Below are positions 1 through 8,930 of a stretch of DNA of 64,000 nt, in pieces; the first letter of the stretch is position 1, and every line of letters starts with the position of its first letter. The stretch is taken from the NCBI RefSeq assembly GCF_000612545.2, contig NZ_CP097800.1, positions 6,354,501 through 6,418,500 on the forward strand, written 5' to 3'. A program made the position numbers and the translations under genes. The stretch is from Streptomyces sp. PCS3-D2 (GTDB lineage: Bacteria; Actinomycetota; Actinomycetes; Streptomycetales; Streptomycetaceae). The notes beneath the pieces are model-generated. The model did not search any database. It saw only the letters and a list, made by a program, of their open reading frames with translations, and was not told where the DNA came from.

Positions 1-1670
1 ATCGCCGCCGTCCCCGCCGGGATCCGGGACCGGGTGGCCAGCGACACCGCCACCATCGTCAGGAACCCGAGCGGTACCGACCATGCCGCCGGCCAGGCCA
101 GCATCGTGTGCGCCCAGCCCGCCGGAGCCAGCCCGGTCCGTGTCGCCAGCACTGCGCTCAGCGCGGCCCCGCCACCGGTGACCAGCCCGGCCACCGCACC
201 CGGCGGGGTCAGTCCGCGCCACCAGATGCCCAGCACCAGCAGCGGGCAGAACGACGAGGCCGACACGGCGAACGCCAGGCCCACCGCGTCCGCCACCGGC
301 ACCTGGGTGGCCGCCATGCTCCCGCCCAGCGGCACCCCGATCGCCACCAGCGCCGCCCACCGGAAACCGTGCGCCCCGCACCTCGGCAGCACGTCCTGGT
401 GCAGTACCCCGGCCACCGCCACGGTCAGGCCCGAGGCCGTCGACAGGAACGCCGCGAAGGCACCCCCGGCCAGCAGGGCCCCCAGCAACTCGCCCAGCAC
501 ACCGCCCAGCATCCGCTCCGGGAGCACCAGCACCGCGGCGTCCGCGTCACCCGTCAGCGCCAGCTCGGGGGCGTAGATCCGGCCCAGTGCCCCGTACACC
601 GGCGGCAGCAGGTAGAAGGCACCGACCAGCCCCAGCACCACCAGCGTGGTCCGCCGCGCCGCCCGCCCGTTGGGGCTCGTGTAGAAGCGGACCGCCACGT
701 GCGGCAAGCCCATCGTCCCGAGGAACGTCGCCAGGATCAGTCCGTACGTGGCGTACAGCCGGTACTCCCGCAGCTCCCCGGACGGCGGCTCCGACCACGT
801 GCCCACCCCCGCCCCCGGCTCCGCCCGGGCGTCCGGGACCGGCGTGTCCGCGGCGAACTCCAGCCGCGCGTGAGCCCGTACGGAATGTTCACCGGCGGCC
901 AGCACCAGCGGTACCGACACATGGCTGCGGCCGTCCACCTGCCCGGTCACCGTCACCGCCAGCGGCTCCCGCACCGACAGTCGCACGTCCTGCGCGAGCG
1001 TCACCGACGTGGCCTGGCGGAAGACCGCCGGCGCGTCGAAGGTGGCCCGCGGCGCACCGTCCCCGGCCCACGCGCCGAGCAGGAAGAACGCAGGCACCAG
1101 CAGGGCGGTCAGCTTGAGCCAGTACTGGAAGGCTTGCACGAAGGTGATGCTGCGCATCCCGCCGGCGGCCACGGCCACGCTCACCACACAGGACACGACC
1201 AGCCCGCCGGCCCAGTGCGGAGCCCCGGTGAGGATCTCCAAGGTCAGCCCGGCCCCCTGCAACTGCGGCAGCAGGTACAGCCAGCCGACCCCGACCACGA
1301 ACAGCACCGCGATCCGGCGCACCGCCCGGGACTCCAGCCGCGCCTCGGCGAAGTCGGGCAGCGTGTAGGCGCCGGACCGCCGCAGCGGGGCGGCCACCAG
1401 TGCCAGCAGCACCACATATCCGGCCGTGTAGCCGACCGGATACCAGAGCATCCCGGGGCCCTGCAGCAGCACCAGCCCGGCCACCCCGAGGAAGGACGCC
1501 GCGGAGAGGTACTCCCCGCTGATCGCCGCCGCGTTCAGCCGCGGCCCCACCGTGCGCGAGGCCACGTAGAAGTCGGACGTGGTCCGGGATATCCGCAGGC
1601 CCAGCGCGCCGAGCAGCAGGGTGACCAGGACGACGACACCGACCGCGGTCAGCGCGTACGTCTGGTTCAC
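1..1670 (-). CDS. Sodium:solute symporter, cation/acetate (ActP-like) type, 3' end cut by window edge
   Basis: Inner-membrane secondary transporter of the SSS family, expected to import a small carboxylate such as acetate with Na+ or H+. The frame opens with GTG at 1670 behind GAAGGA and stays open for 556 codons to the window edge. TM1 covers residues 5-25, followed by SDFYVASR and SGEYLSAASFLGVAG at residues 51-65, a stretch typical of ActP-like symporters. Residues about 195-297 form a hydrophilic, beta-rich insertion (it includes AVTVTGQVDG) between membrane segments. The last visible residues, TMVAVSLATRSRIPAG, look like the usual C-terminal membrane segment, so little is missing. The LytTR regulator upstream on the same strand suggests regulator-transporter control. 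Substrate is inferred only. Confidence 0.85.
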   Translation of the reverse strand, partial: MNQTYALTAVGVVVLVTLLLGALGLRISRTTSDFYVASRTVGPRLNAAAISGEYLSAASFLGVAGLVLLQGPGMLWYPVGYTAGYVVLLALVAAPLRRSGAYTLPDFAEARLESRAVRRIAVLFVVGVGWLYLLPQLQGAGLTLEILTGAPHWAGGLVVSCVVSVAVAAGGMRSITFVQAFQYWLKLTALLVPAFFLLGAWAGDGAPRATFDAPAVFRQATSVTLAQDVRLSVREPLAVTVTGQVDGRSHVSVPLVLAAGEHSVRAHARLEFAADTPVPDARAEPGAGVGTWSEPPSGELREYRLYATYGLILATFLGTMGLPHVAVRFYTSPNGRAARRTTLVVLGLVGAFYLLPPVYGALGRIYAPELALTGDADAAVLVLPERMLGGVLGELLGALLAGGAFAAFLSTASGLTVAVAGVLHQDVLPRCGAHGFRWAALVAIGVPLGGSMAATQVPVADAVGLAFAVSASSFCPLLVLGIWWRGLTPPGAVAGLVTGGGAALSAVLATRTGLAPAGWAHTMLAWPAAWSVPLGFLTMVAVSLATRSRIPAGTAA

Positions 1671-1767
1671 CAGAGCGGTCCTTCGGACGGGAGGCGGGGT
1701 GACCGGAGTCTACGCAGGCCCCCGACCGGGCGACAGACACGATTCGGACCCTCCCGGTCCGCCGCCG

Positions 1768-2043
1768 TCAGATGGCCGGGTCACGATGCCCGGCGCAGTC
1801 CCGCAGGGCGATCTCCAGCTCCACGTACGACTCCTCCGCGCGCCGGAAGGCCAGCGTCAGCGCCGCCTCCGCACGCGGCGGGACCTGATCGCGGACGCCC
1901 TCACCCGCCTCGTACAGGATGTCTGCCCAGCGGGCGGCCGCACTGCGCAGCAGGGCGAGCAGCGCCTCGGCCTCGGCGGGCCCCGCCGGCCGCCTCCGCG
2001 GCAGCCCGCTCAGGGCGTCGACCAGCGCCTGGACCTCGGACAT
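1768..2043 (-). CDS. Small conserved hypothetical protein (91 aa)
   Basis: I do not recognise the family. The protein is soluble, mostly helical and Ala/Glu/Arg-rich, with no signal peptide, membrane segment or metal motif. The start is well supported by GGAGGAGCGAG directly before ATG at 2043. It sits between the LytTR regulator and the symporter on the same strand, 97 bases before the symporter start, so the three may share a transcript. Codon use is typical of the neighbours. Confidence 0.75.
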   Translation of the reverse strand: MSEVQALVDALSGLPRRRPAGPAEAEALLALLRSAAARWADILYEAGEGVRDQVPPRAEAALTLAFRRAEESYVELEIALRDCAGHRDPAI

Positions 2044-2251
2044 CTCGCTCCTCCCGGGCCGGGAAGATCCACGATACGCAGCGGCGACGGCATCGGCGGG
2101 CCGTTCACACCACCGCTGCGGCAGGCGGCTCCCGCGGATCGCCGTACGCCCCTCCCGGTGCGGTGAACGGCATCCGCGCGCGCCCGGCGGTCGCCGCGAA
2201 CAAGCCCGGCAGGGGCGTACGGTGGGCGACGGCGACCCGCGGCGACCGGAT

Positions 2252-3088
2252 TCAACCGGTCGCGTGCCGCATCAGCAGGTCCCGCAGCTCCCGCGCATGC
2301 CTGCGGCTCACCTGGAGGTCCGCCGACCCGACCCGGACCGTGGTCGTGCCCGAGTCCAGCCGGAGCTCGTCGATCCGGGCCAGCGCCACCAGGTGGCGGC
2401 GGTGGATCCGCACGAACCCGCGCGCCGCCCAGCGCTCCTCCAGCGTGGACAGCGGGATCCGCACCAGATGGCTGCCCCCGTCGGTGTGCAGGCGGGCGTA
2501 GTCGCCCTGCGCCTCGACGTAGGCGATGTCGGCGATCGCCACGAAGCGGGTGACGCCGCCCAGTTCGACCGCGATCTGCTCCGGGCCGCGGTCGGCGGCG
2601 GCGCCCTCCGGAGCCGGCCGGGCTGTCGCGACCACGGCCGGCTCGGCCGGCTCCGGAGGTGCCGGTGCCGTGGCGGCGGTCGGCACCGCCTCGGCCCGGC
2701 CCAGCTGCGCACAGGCCCGCCGTACGGCCTCGGCCAGCCGCTCCGGGCGCACCGGCTTGAGCACGTAGTCCACGGCCTTCAGGTCGAAGGCCTGCACGGC
2801 GAAACCTTCGTGGGCGGTGACGAACACGATCAGCGGCGGGTGCGCGAACCCGGCCAGCAGCCGGGCGATGTCCAGCCCGGTCAGACCGGCCATATGGATG
2901 TCGAGGAACACCACGTCGATGCCGTCGGGCCCGTCATGACCCGACTCCAGCGCCCGGGTGACCCGGCGCAGCGCCTCGGTGGCGTCCGAGGCGCCCTCGG
3001 CGCTGCGCACCCGGGGGTCGGAGCGCAGCAGGTAGAGGAGTTCCTCCAGGAGCGGTTTCTCGTCGTCGACAGCGAGCACGCGCAGCAT
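2252..3088 (-). CDS. LytR/AlgR-family response regulator (receiver + LytTR domain)
   Basis: DNA-binding response regulator of 278 aa. The receiver domain starts MLRVLAVDDEKP (acidic pair D8-D9). The phosphoacceptor is D63 in FLDIHMAGL and the conserved lysine is K111 in DYVLKPVRP. A Pro/Ala-rich linker (about 130-180) leads to a C-terminal LytTR domain with YVEAQGDYARLHT and FVRIHRRHLVALARIDEL. An upstream in-frame start (3145) would add a Pro/Gly-rich tail, so I chose ATG 3088 where receiver homology begins. No histidine kinase is in the window. The symporter lies downstream on the same strand, an arrangement often seen with acetate-type symporters in actinomycetes (recalled, not checked). 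Confidence 0.9.
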   Translation of the reverse strand: MLRVLAVDDEKPLLEELLYLLRSDPRVRSAEGASDATEALRRVTRALESGHDGPDGIDVVFLDIHMAGLTGLDIARLLAGFAHPPLIVFVTAHEGFAVQAFDLKAVDYVLKPVRPERLAEAVRRACAQLGRAEAVPTAATAPAPPEPAEPAVVATARPAPEGAAADRGPEQIAVELGGVTRFVAIADIAYVEAQGDYARLHTDGGSHLVRIPLSTLEERWAARGFVRIHRRHLVALARIDELRLDSGTTTVRVGSADLQVSRRHARELRDLLMRHATG

Positions 3089-3192
3089 GCGGCCGAGTCT
3101 AGTGGGGGGTCCGGCCGGTCCGGCCGGGCTCGCGGGCCCCGGCATCCTCCGGGGAGGGCACGTTCGGGCCGCTCCGGAGCGCCGTGAACAGT

Positions 3193-3243
3193 GCGCGGCC
3201 CCTGCCCGGGGGGAGGTGGGGCAGAGGCCGCGCGGACCGTGGT
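3193..3243 (-). terminator. Hairpin after the lipoprotein gene
   Basis: GCGCGGCC (3193-3200) pairs with GGCCGCGC (3236-3243), and TGCCC pairs with GGGCA inside, separated by a 2x2 internal loop. It lies 20 bases past the lipoprotein stop. There is no T-run, as is usual for Streptomyces terminators. Confidence 0.6.
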
Positions 3244-3262
3244 GGTGGGGGGATCGGGCCGG

Positions 3263-4201
3263 CTACTGGACGGTGATCAGCTTGCCGTCGGGGGAGACCG
3301 CGTACCAGGTTCCGCCCACGCCCTGCCCGTTGGTGTCGCCGGGCTTCTTGTCGCCGGAGAAGGTGTAGACGGGCCAGCAGTCGACGGTCTGCTGCTTCTT
3401 GCCGTCGGGGCGGTCCATGACCCGGTAGTTCTTCTCGATGATGCCCTTGGCGTTGGCCTTGTCCACCGGGGGCACGACCGGCCATTTGGCCAGGCAGTCA
3501 CCGACGCAGTTGGAGACCATCGGCCAGGCGGTGTCCTTCTTGAAGCGGTAGACCGTCATGCCCTTGCCGTCGACGATGTGCTCGCCCAACTTCGGGTCCT
3601 TCGCGACGGACAGGCCGGGGGTCGGCTCGCCGGCCTCGGCGGGAGCACCCTCGGCGGGGGCGTCCGGGGCGGCCTCGGCCGGAGCCGACTTCGCCGCCTT
3701 CTTGCCGTCCGGACCGAAGGCGAACCACACTCCGCCGACACCCTGGCCGTTGATGTCGCCCGGCTTGGCGTCCTTGTTGAAGCGGTACGCGGGCCAGCCC
3801 GCAACCGTCAGCTGCTTCGTGCCGTCGCTGCGCACCACCTCGCCGAGCAGCGACGGGTCCATGCCCGAGGCGGCGGTCACGTCACCGGCCGCGACCACCG
3901 GCCAGGTCTTCGCGCAGTCCCCCTCGCAGTTGGACTTCGGGGGCTTCGCGGTGTCCTTGTCGAACCGGTAGAGGGTCAGGCCCGCGCTGTCGGTCAGGAC
4001 CGAACCGAGCTGCTCGGTGACCGACGCCGCCAGCTGGCCGCCGGGCTGGTTGCCCGGGCCGGCCGCCGCCGGGGCGGCCTCGGCGGCGCCGGCGGGCTGT
4101 GTGGAGTCCGAGGCCGAGTAGTCCGAGGGGCCGCAGGCGCTGGCCGCCAGGACGACGGCTGCGGCGGCCGCGGCGAAGGTGGTTGCGCGCTTCATGCCCA
4201 T
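3263..4201 (-). CDS. Secreted-repeat lipoprotein (SCO0930-like, Lipoprotein_15 repeats)
   Basis: Membrane-anchored extracytoplasmic lipoprotein of 312 aa and unknown function. Residues 1-22 form a signal peptide with lipobox ASAC (lipidated C23). After an Ala/Pro linker there are four repeats arranged as two pairs: LTLYRFDKDT with CEGDCAKTWPVV, then PAYRFNKD with GDINGQGVGGVWFAFGPDG, and after an Ala/Pro/Glu-rich spacer MTVYRFKKDT with CVGDCLAKWPVV and PVYTFSGD with GDTNGQGVGGTWYAVSPDG. The paired cysteines suggest disulfides. Start ATG 4201 follows GGGAGAG by 6 bases; a second in-frame ATG lies at 4195. The family name comes from repeat recognition and the role is unknown. It lies 117 bases downstream of the esterase gene. 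Confidence 0.88.
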   Translation of the reverse strand: MGMKRATTFAAAAAAVVLAASACGPSDYSASDSTQPAGAAEAAPAAAGPGNQPGGQLAASVTEQLGSVLTDSAGLTLYRFDKDTAKPPKSNCEGDCAKTWPVVAAGDVTAASGMDPSLLGEVVRSDGTKQLTVAGWPAYRFNKDAKPGDINGQGVGGVWFAFGPDGKKAAKSAPAEAAPDAPAEGAPAEAGEPTPGLSVAKDPKLGEHIVDGKGMTVYRFKKDTAWPMVSNCVGDCLAKWPVVPPVDKANAKGIIEKNYRVMDRPDGKKQQTVDCWPVYTFSGDKKPGDTNGQGVGGTWYAVSPDGKLITVQ

Positions 4202-4318
4202 GTTGATCTCTCCCACATCGTGTCTGTCTGTGCCGTCGCCCCCAGCGGCGGCAACTGTGCACAGGACACGCCCTGGTGGACGGGATCTGTTCACCGCGTC
4301 CGGTGTGGGCTGTTTCAC

Positions 4319-5497
4319 TCACCCCGCCCCGAACCCGGCGCGCCCCAGGGCCGTGGCCACAGCGAGGCCGAGCACCTGGTGTCCGGAGTCGTTGGGGTGC
4401 AGCCCGTCCGCGAGGTGTTCGGGTCCGAGCAGGTCACGGCCGGGGAGGACGGCGAGCCGGGCGTCACCGGCGGTGATCCGGTCGTGGGCGGCGCGCTCCA
4501 TCGCGTCGCGCAGCGCGCCCAGCGTGGCGCCGAGCCGGTTCGGGGTGCGTTCGGCGTCGGGCCGCAGCACGGGGGAGACCAGCAGCAGGGGGGTCCGCGG
4601 GTGCCCCTGGCGGACCAGTTCGAGGAAGGCGCGCGTGGTCTCGTACAGCAGCGGCGCGGAGAACGGCACCCGGGACCAGCAGTTGGTGCCGAAGGCGAGG
4701 GTCAGGACGTCCGCCGGTAGCCCCGAGAGCTGTTCGGCGGTGGCGAGTTCACCGCGCGCTGCGCCCGCGTAGCCGAGGTTGACGGTGTCCCAGCCGAGGG
4801 CTCGGCCGGCGACGGAGGGCCAGCCGTGGGCAGGGCGGGTGGCCCACCAGCCCTCGGTGATGGAGTCGCCGTGGACGACCCAGCGCGGAGTGGGCGGTGC
4901 GGGCGCGAGGGCGCCGCCGATCCCGCGCAGGCCGAGCACGACGGGCGACTGGTTCTCGGGCGGGTGGATGGTGAAGGGACCGTGGAAAGGCCCGTCGCCA
5001 CCCCCGAGCCCGATGCGTACGACGGCCTCCGCGGCGGGTTCGGTGAACACCTCGCTGACCACCCCGTGGCGGTCCCACAGGGCGAAGCCGTGAGCGAGGT
5101 CGCGCAGGGCGTCCGTGGGGCCGGGCACGGTGGCCCGGTAGCGGATCTCGACCGCCGTCGCGGTCTCGGTGGTGAACTCCAGGCGCACCCCGATGGGCAG
5201 GGTGGCCCGCTCGCCGGTGTCCCAGGGCAGCCGCATCGTGTCGGCGGGGTCGGCGCGCACCGGACTGCCCTTGTCCAGCCAGGCGATCCCGCGCAGGAAG
5301 GGCTGCGGGTCCTGCCATCCGCCGGGCACCTCGTCCCGCCCTGCGCCCCGCCGCTCGGCCCGCCACCGGTCGCCCTGCCGCCGGTCGTCCCGCTGCTGCT
5401 CCTCCTGTCGCCGGTCCGGCCACACCGCCCGTCCGGGCCGCCCCGCCCGCTCCTGCCGCGGTCCCGGCCGCCCCTCGTCGTGCACCGGTGCGCTCAT
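4319..5497 (-). CDS. GDSL/SGNH-family esterase
   Basis: Serine hydrolase of 392 aa. Block I is GDSITEGWW with nucleophile S212; block V is DGLHPNDSGH with D364 and H367; GTNCW supplies the block III Asn. The first 70 residues are Arg/Glu/Gln-rich and probably disordered, and an N-terminal beta-sandwich-like region (about 75-205) precedes the hydrolase domain, a layout seen in SGNH proteins of the acetylxylan-esterase type. No signal peptide is visible. Start ATG 5497 is preceded by GGAGGCGAAGG; the longer in-frame start at 5602 has no such support. Natural substrate is unknown. Confidence 0.85.
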   Translation of the reverse strand: MSAPVHDEGRPGPRQERAGRPGRAVWPDRRQEEQQRDDRRQGDRWRAERRGAGRDEVPGGWQDPQPFLRGIAWLDKGSPVRADPADTMRLPWDTGERATLPIGVRLEFTTETATAVEIRYRATVPGPTDALRDLAHGFALWDRHGVVSEVFTEPAAEAVVRIGLGGGDGPFHGPFTIHPPENQSPVVLGLRGIGGALAPAPPTPRWVVHGDSITEGWWATRPAHGWPSVAGRALGWDTVNLGYAGAARGELATAEQLSGLPADVLTLAFGTNCWSRVPFSAPLLYETTRAFLELVRQGHPRTPLLLVSPVLRPDAERTPNRLGATLGALRDAMERAAHDRITAGDARLAVLPGRDLLGPEHLADGLHPNDSGHQVLGLAVATALGRAGFGAG

Positions 5498-6131
5498 CCT
5501 TCGCCTCCGATCGTCGGGTACGGGAACTCCACGCCGACCCCGCCGTCCACCACGGGCTTCTGCCCCGCCCCATACGAGGGCAACGGTGGGACGGGGGAGC
5601 ACGTGGCGGCCGCGCCGCCACCGCGTTCACCCGTACCCCGCGGCGGCCTGCTTCCACCGCCGCCGGGCGGCACCGATGCGATCCGGGTGGCCGCGGTGGG
5701 CCCGGTGGGCACGGCTGCCGTGTGCGGCGCGCCTCGGGCCACCGGTGCCGGCACCGGCACCGGCACCGGCACCGGCGCGCCGATCGTGCGGAGCGCGTCC
5801 GGATCCGGGCCGCAGGCTGCGACGGATCTGACGAAGTGTCAATGGAGCGGGTCTCCGGCGGCCCGCGCAGCGATCGATCATCCCTACGCAACAAACAACT
5901 GTCCGTGACCGATCCGCGCAATGATCGTGCGCCAATGTGCAAGGATGGTCCATTACGGGCGGTATCACTCAGCTCGTAGGCTCACTCGCTGTACGTGGAG
6001 TGGCGCGGATCGCCTGCTCGGCGGTCCCCCATGCCAGGCCCTTCCTCCGTCGGGCCCTGTCCTGCTCCGGACCGTCGCGGTCGACGCCTCATCCCCGACC
6101 TCTCCGATCCGCAGTGACAAGGAGTCCCCTC
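5498..6131. other. Gene-free divergent region with a hexanucleotide repeat
   Basis: Lies between the divergent esterase and permease genes. It holds a (CCGGCA)n tandem run at 5748-5776 and the CGCAA-motif cluster at 5886-5942. One minus-strand open frame (5494-5772) ends in ATGA overlap with the esterase start but begins inside the repeat and has weaker third-position bias, so I do not call it. AAGGAG at 6118-6123 is the permease ribosome-binding site. Confidence 0.5.
5886..5942 (+). promoter_or_regulatory. CGCAA-motif cluster upstream of permease (candidate Lrp operator)
   Basis: CGCAACAAA at 5887, CGCAATGATCG at 5917 (30 bases on) and GCGCCAATGTGCAA at 5929-5942 resemble the CGCAACGAATCG repeats before the nitrilase gene. 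An Lrp/AsnC regulator gene lies just downstream of the permease. Binding is inferred. Confidence 0.4.
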
Positions 6132-7622
6132 GTGCTCGACCACGGCCAGGCGCCACCGCTCGCTTCCGAGCCCCGCAGGCCCGCCAACCCGCTGCTCCGC
6201 CGCAAGCCGGTCGAGCTGCTGGTCGCCGAAGGCGGCCAGGGCGAAGGCGGCGCGCTCAAGCGTTCGCTCACCATGTGGCAGCTGACCATGATCAGCATCG
6301 GCGCGACCCTGGGCACCGGCATCTTCGTCGTCCTCGGCGAAGCCACCCCGATCGCCGGCCCGGCCGTCTTCATCGCCTTCATCGTCGCGGGCCTGACCGC
6401 GCTCTTCTCGGCGCTCTCCTACGCCGAGCTCGCGGGCTCCATCCCCGTCTCGGGCTCCTCGTACTCCTACGCCTACGCCACCATGGGCGAGCTCATAGCC
6501 TGGGTCTGCGGCTGGTGCCTGGTCCTGGAGTACGGCGTCTCGGTCGCCGCCGTCGCCGTCGGCTGGGGCCAGTACCTCAACGAGCTGCTCGACGGCACGC
6601 TCGGCGTCACCATCCCCGAGGGCTTCTCCGCTCCGCTGGGCGAGGGCGGCTACATCAACATGCCGGCGCTGGTCGTCGTCCTGCTCTGCATGGTGTTCCT
6701 GCTGCGCGGCGCCAAGGAGAGCGCCCGGATCAACACGATCATGGTCGCCGTCAAGATCGTCACGCTGGGCCTCTTCATCGTGATCGGCTTCATGGGCATC
6801 AAGGCCGGCAACTACACCCCGCTGGCCCCGCTCGGCGTCACCGCCATCAGCACCGCCGCCTCCATGCTCTTCTTCTCCTACATCGGCTTCGACGCGGCCT
6901 CCACGGCCGGCGAGGAGGCCAAGGACCCGAAGCGGGACCTGCCCCGCGCGATCATGCTCTCGCTGCTGATCGTCACCGCGATCTACTGCCTCGTCGCCCT
7001 GGTCGCCGTCGGCGCCATGCCGTGGCAGGAGTTCGAGGGCAGCGAGGCCGCCCTGGCCCAGATCATGGAAGACGTCACCGGCCACTCCTTCTGGAGCGTC
7101 ATCCTGGCCGCCGGCGCGGTCGTCGCCATCGCCAGCGTCGTCTTCGCCGTCCTCTACGGCCAGACCCGCATCCTCTTCGCCATGTCCCGCGACGGCCTGA
7201 TGCCGAAGGCCTTCGCCAAGGTCGACGAGAAGACCGGCACCCCGAAGGTCAACACGATCATCGTCTGCCTCTTCTGCGGACTCCTCGCCGCCTTCATCCC
7301 GCTGGGTGAACTGGCCAACGCCACCAGCATCGGCACGCTCTTCGCCTTCGGCCTGGTCAACGTGGCGGTCGTCATCCTGCGCTACACCCGCCCCGAGATG
7401 AACCGCACCTTCAAGGTCGCCCTCTTCCCGGTCACCCCGATCCTGGGCTTCCTCTTCTGCGCGTACCTCATGACCGAGCTGCCGCTGGCCACCTGGTTGG
7501 TGTTCGGTGGCTGGATGGCGGTCGGGCTCGTGATCTACTTCTTCTACGGCATGCGCCGCTCCAGCCTGGCCACCGTGGCCGACGTGGCCGCCCCGGCCGC
7601 GGAGGTCGCTGAACAGAAGTGA
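6132..7622 (+). CDS. APC-family amino-acid permease (cationic amino acid transporter type)
   Basis: Polytopic inner-membrane transporter of 496 aa with about 12-14 membrane segments. The core opens with WQLTMISIGATLGTGIFVV, the Gly-rich TM1 substrate loop of APC transporters, and continues with FFSYIGFDAASTAGEEAKDP, the conserved TM6/loop signature of the CAT subfamily. Expected to import amino acids with protons. Start GTG 6132 follows AAGGAG by 8 bases; the frame is open further upstream but without hydrophobic content. The Lrp regulator starts 10 bases after the stop, and the amine oxidase and nitrilase genes follow, so the import substrate may feed those enzymes. Confidence 0.9.
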   Translation: MLDHGQAPPLASEPRRPANPLLRRKPVELLVAEGGQGEGGALKRSLTMWQLTMISIGATLGTGIFVVLGEATPIAGPAVFIAFIVAGLTALFSALSYAELAGSIPVSGSSYSYAYATMGELIAWVCGWCLVLEYGVSVAAVAVGWGQYLNELLDGTLGVTIPEGFSAPLGEGGYINMPALVVVLLCMVFLLRGAKESARINTIMVAVKIVTLGLFIVIGFMGIKAGNYTPLAPLGVTAISTAASMLFFSYIGFDAASTAGEEAKDPKRDLPRAIMLSLLIVTAIYCLVALVAVGAMPWQEFEGSEAALAQIMEDVTGHSFWSVILAAGAVVAIASVVFAVLYGQTRILFAMSRDGLMPKAFAKVDEKTGTPKVNTIIVCLFCGLLAAFIPLGELANATSIGTLFAFGLVNVAVVILRYTRPEMNRTFKVALFPVTPILGFLFCAYLMTELPLATWLVFGGWMAVGLVIYFFYGMRRSSLATVADVAAPAAEVAEQK

Positions 7623-7632
7623 TTCACCCCCC

Positions 7633-8088
7633 GTGCGACTGAACGATCTCGACGAACGCATCGTGCACGCCCTCGCCGAGGACGCCCGCCGCTCCTACGC
7701 GGACATCGGCTCCGAGGTCGGGCTCTCCGCCCCCGCCGTGAAGCGGCGCGTGGACCGGCTGCGCGCCGAAGGCGCCATCACCGGATTCACCGTCCGCGTC
7801 GACCCGGCCGCCATGGGCTGGGAGACCGAGGGCTTCATCGAGATCTACTGTCGCCACAACACCTCGCCGGACGACATCCGGCGAGGACTGGAGCGGTACC
7901 CCGAGGTGGTGTCCGCGTCGACCGTCACCGGCGACGCGGACGCCCTCGTCCAGATCTTCGCCTCCGACATGCGGCACTTCGAGCGGGTCCTGGAACGCAT
8001 CGCGGGCGAGCCCTTCGTCGAGCGCACGAAGTCCGTCCTCGTCCTCTCCCCGCTGCTGCGCCGCTTCACCTCGGGCGCCCCCGCGTAG
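7633..8088 (+). CDS. Lrp/AsnC-family transcriptional regulator
   Basis: Feast/famine regulator of 151 aa. The N-terminal winged helix-turn-helix (about 1-60) contains LDERIVHALAEDARRSYADI and SAPAVKRRVDRL; the C-terminal RAM effector-binding domain covers about 65-145. GTG start, 10 bases after the permease stop, so probably cotranscribed. The likely targets are the permease and the nitrilase/amine-oxidase genes, because similar CGCAAC repeats sit before both. Ligand is not known; an amino acid is expected for the family. Confidence 0.9.
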   Translation: MRLNDLDERIVHALAEDARRSYADIGSEVGLSAPAVKRRVDRLRAEGAITGFTVRVDPAAMGWETEGFIEIYCRHNTSPDDIRRGLERYPEVVSASTVTGDADALVQIFASDMRHFERVLERIAGEPFVERTKSVLVLSPLLRRFTSGAPA

Positions 8089-8146
8089 CCGCCCCGTCGT
8101 CCCGCGCGCCTCGTGCGCCGCCGGACGGAAAACCGGGTGCCCGGAG

Positions 8147-8163
8147 CGTCCCGGACCGGGACG
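8147..8163. promoter_or_regulatory. 17-base palindrome before the methyltransferase gene
   Basis: CGTCCCGG-A-CCGGGACG is perfectly symmetric and ends 8 bases before the GTG at 8172. It could be an operator or an RNA hairpin that covers the start; chance is also possible in DNA this GC-rich. Confidence 0.3.
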
Positions 8164-8171
8164 GTGTACGG

Positions 8172-8909
8172 GTGAACCGAGAAACGATCTCCCACCTGGC
8201 CCACACCCACCACCCCATCGCGGCCCCGCTGGGCGACGGCGCCGTGGCCCGGCTCCTGGACCGCGCGCTGGCCCGCGGCACCGAACGCGTCCTCGACCTC
8301 GGCTGCGGCCCCGGCGAGTGGCTGCTGCGGGCCCTGCGCGACCGCCCCGGCGTGCACGGCGTCGGCGTCGACGTCTCCGGGACCGCCCTCGACCGGGCCG
8401 CCGGCGCGGCACAGGCCCTCGGCGTCGCCGACCGACTCTCCCTGCACCGGCGGCCCGCCGCCGACCACACCGACCCGCACCCCTACGACCTGGTCCTCAG
8501 TGTCGGCGCGGCCCACGCCTTCGGCGGGCTCCCGGCCACGCTCGACGCCGCCCGCGCCCACCTCGCCCCCGGCGGCCACGCCCTCGTCGGAGACGGCTAC
8601 TGGGAGCACCCGCCCACCCCCGCCGACCTCGACACCTTCGGCCGGCTCCCGGACCTGCCCACGTTCGTCGACCAGGTCACAGCAGCCGGCTGGACCCCGG
8701 TGTACGGTCACCTCAGCACCCGCGAGGAACGCGACGACTACGAGTGGTCCTGGACCGGTTCGCTGGCCGCCTGGGCCCTCGACCACCCCGACCACCCGGA
8801 CAGCGCCGAAGCCCTCGACGCAGCGAACGGCCATCGCGCCGCATGGCTCCGCGGATACCGCGCCACCTGGGGGTTCGCCACCCTCCTGCTGCGCCGGACC
8901 GCCGACTGA
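8172..8909 (+). CDS. Class I SAM-dependent methyltransferase
   Basis: Protein of 245 aa with a Rossmann-like methyltransferase core: motif I VLDLGCGPGEWLL, an acidic residue after beta-2 (GVDVS), then LVLSVGAAHAFGG (motif IV region) and HALVGDGYWEHPP. This matches the methyltransf_25/11 group. The acceptor substrate cannot be told from sequence. Start GTG 8172 has a weak ribosome-binding site and lies 83 bases after the Lrp gene, with a palindrome in the gap. The DGYWE motif is common in actinomycete methyltransferases of unassigned role. Confidence 0.85.
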   Translation: MNRETISHLAHTHHPIAAPLGDGAVARLLDRALARGTERVLDLGCGPGEWLLRALRDRPGVHGVGVDVSGTALDRAAGAAQALGVADRLSLHRRPAADHTDPHPYDLVLSVGAAHAFGGLPATLDAARAHLAPGGHALVGDGYWEHPPTPADLDTFGRLPDLPTFVDQVTAAGWTPVYGHLSTREERDDYEWSWTGSLAAWALDHPDHPDSAEALDAANGHRAAWLRGYRATWGFATLLLRRTAD

Positions 8910-8930
8910 CCGGCCCCTGCGGCCATCGGA

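Noticed and set aside
5494-5772. 92-codon minus-strand frame overlapping the esterase start (ATGA)
   Set aside because: It begins inside the CCGGCA repeat, has more A/T third positions than its neighbours, and the translation is low-complexity. The overlap alone is weak evidence.
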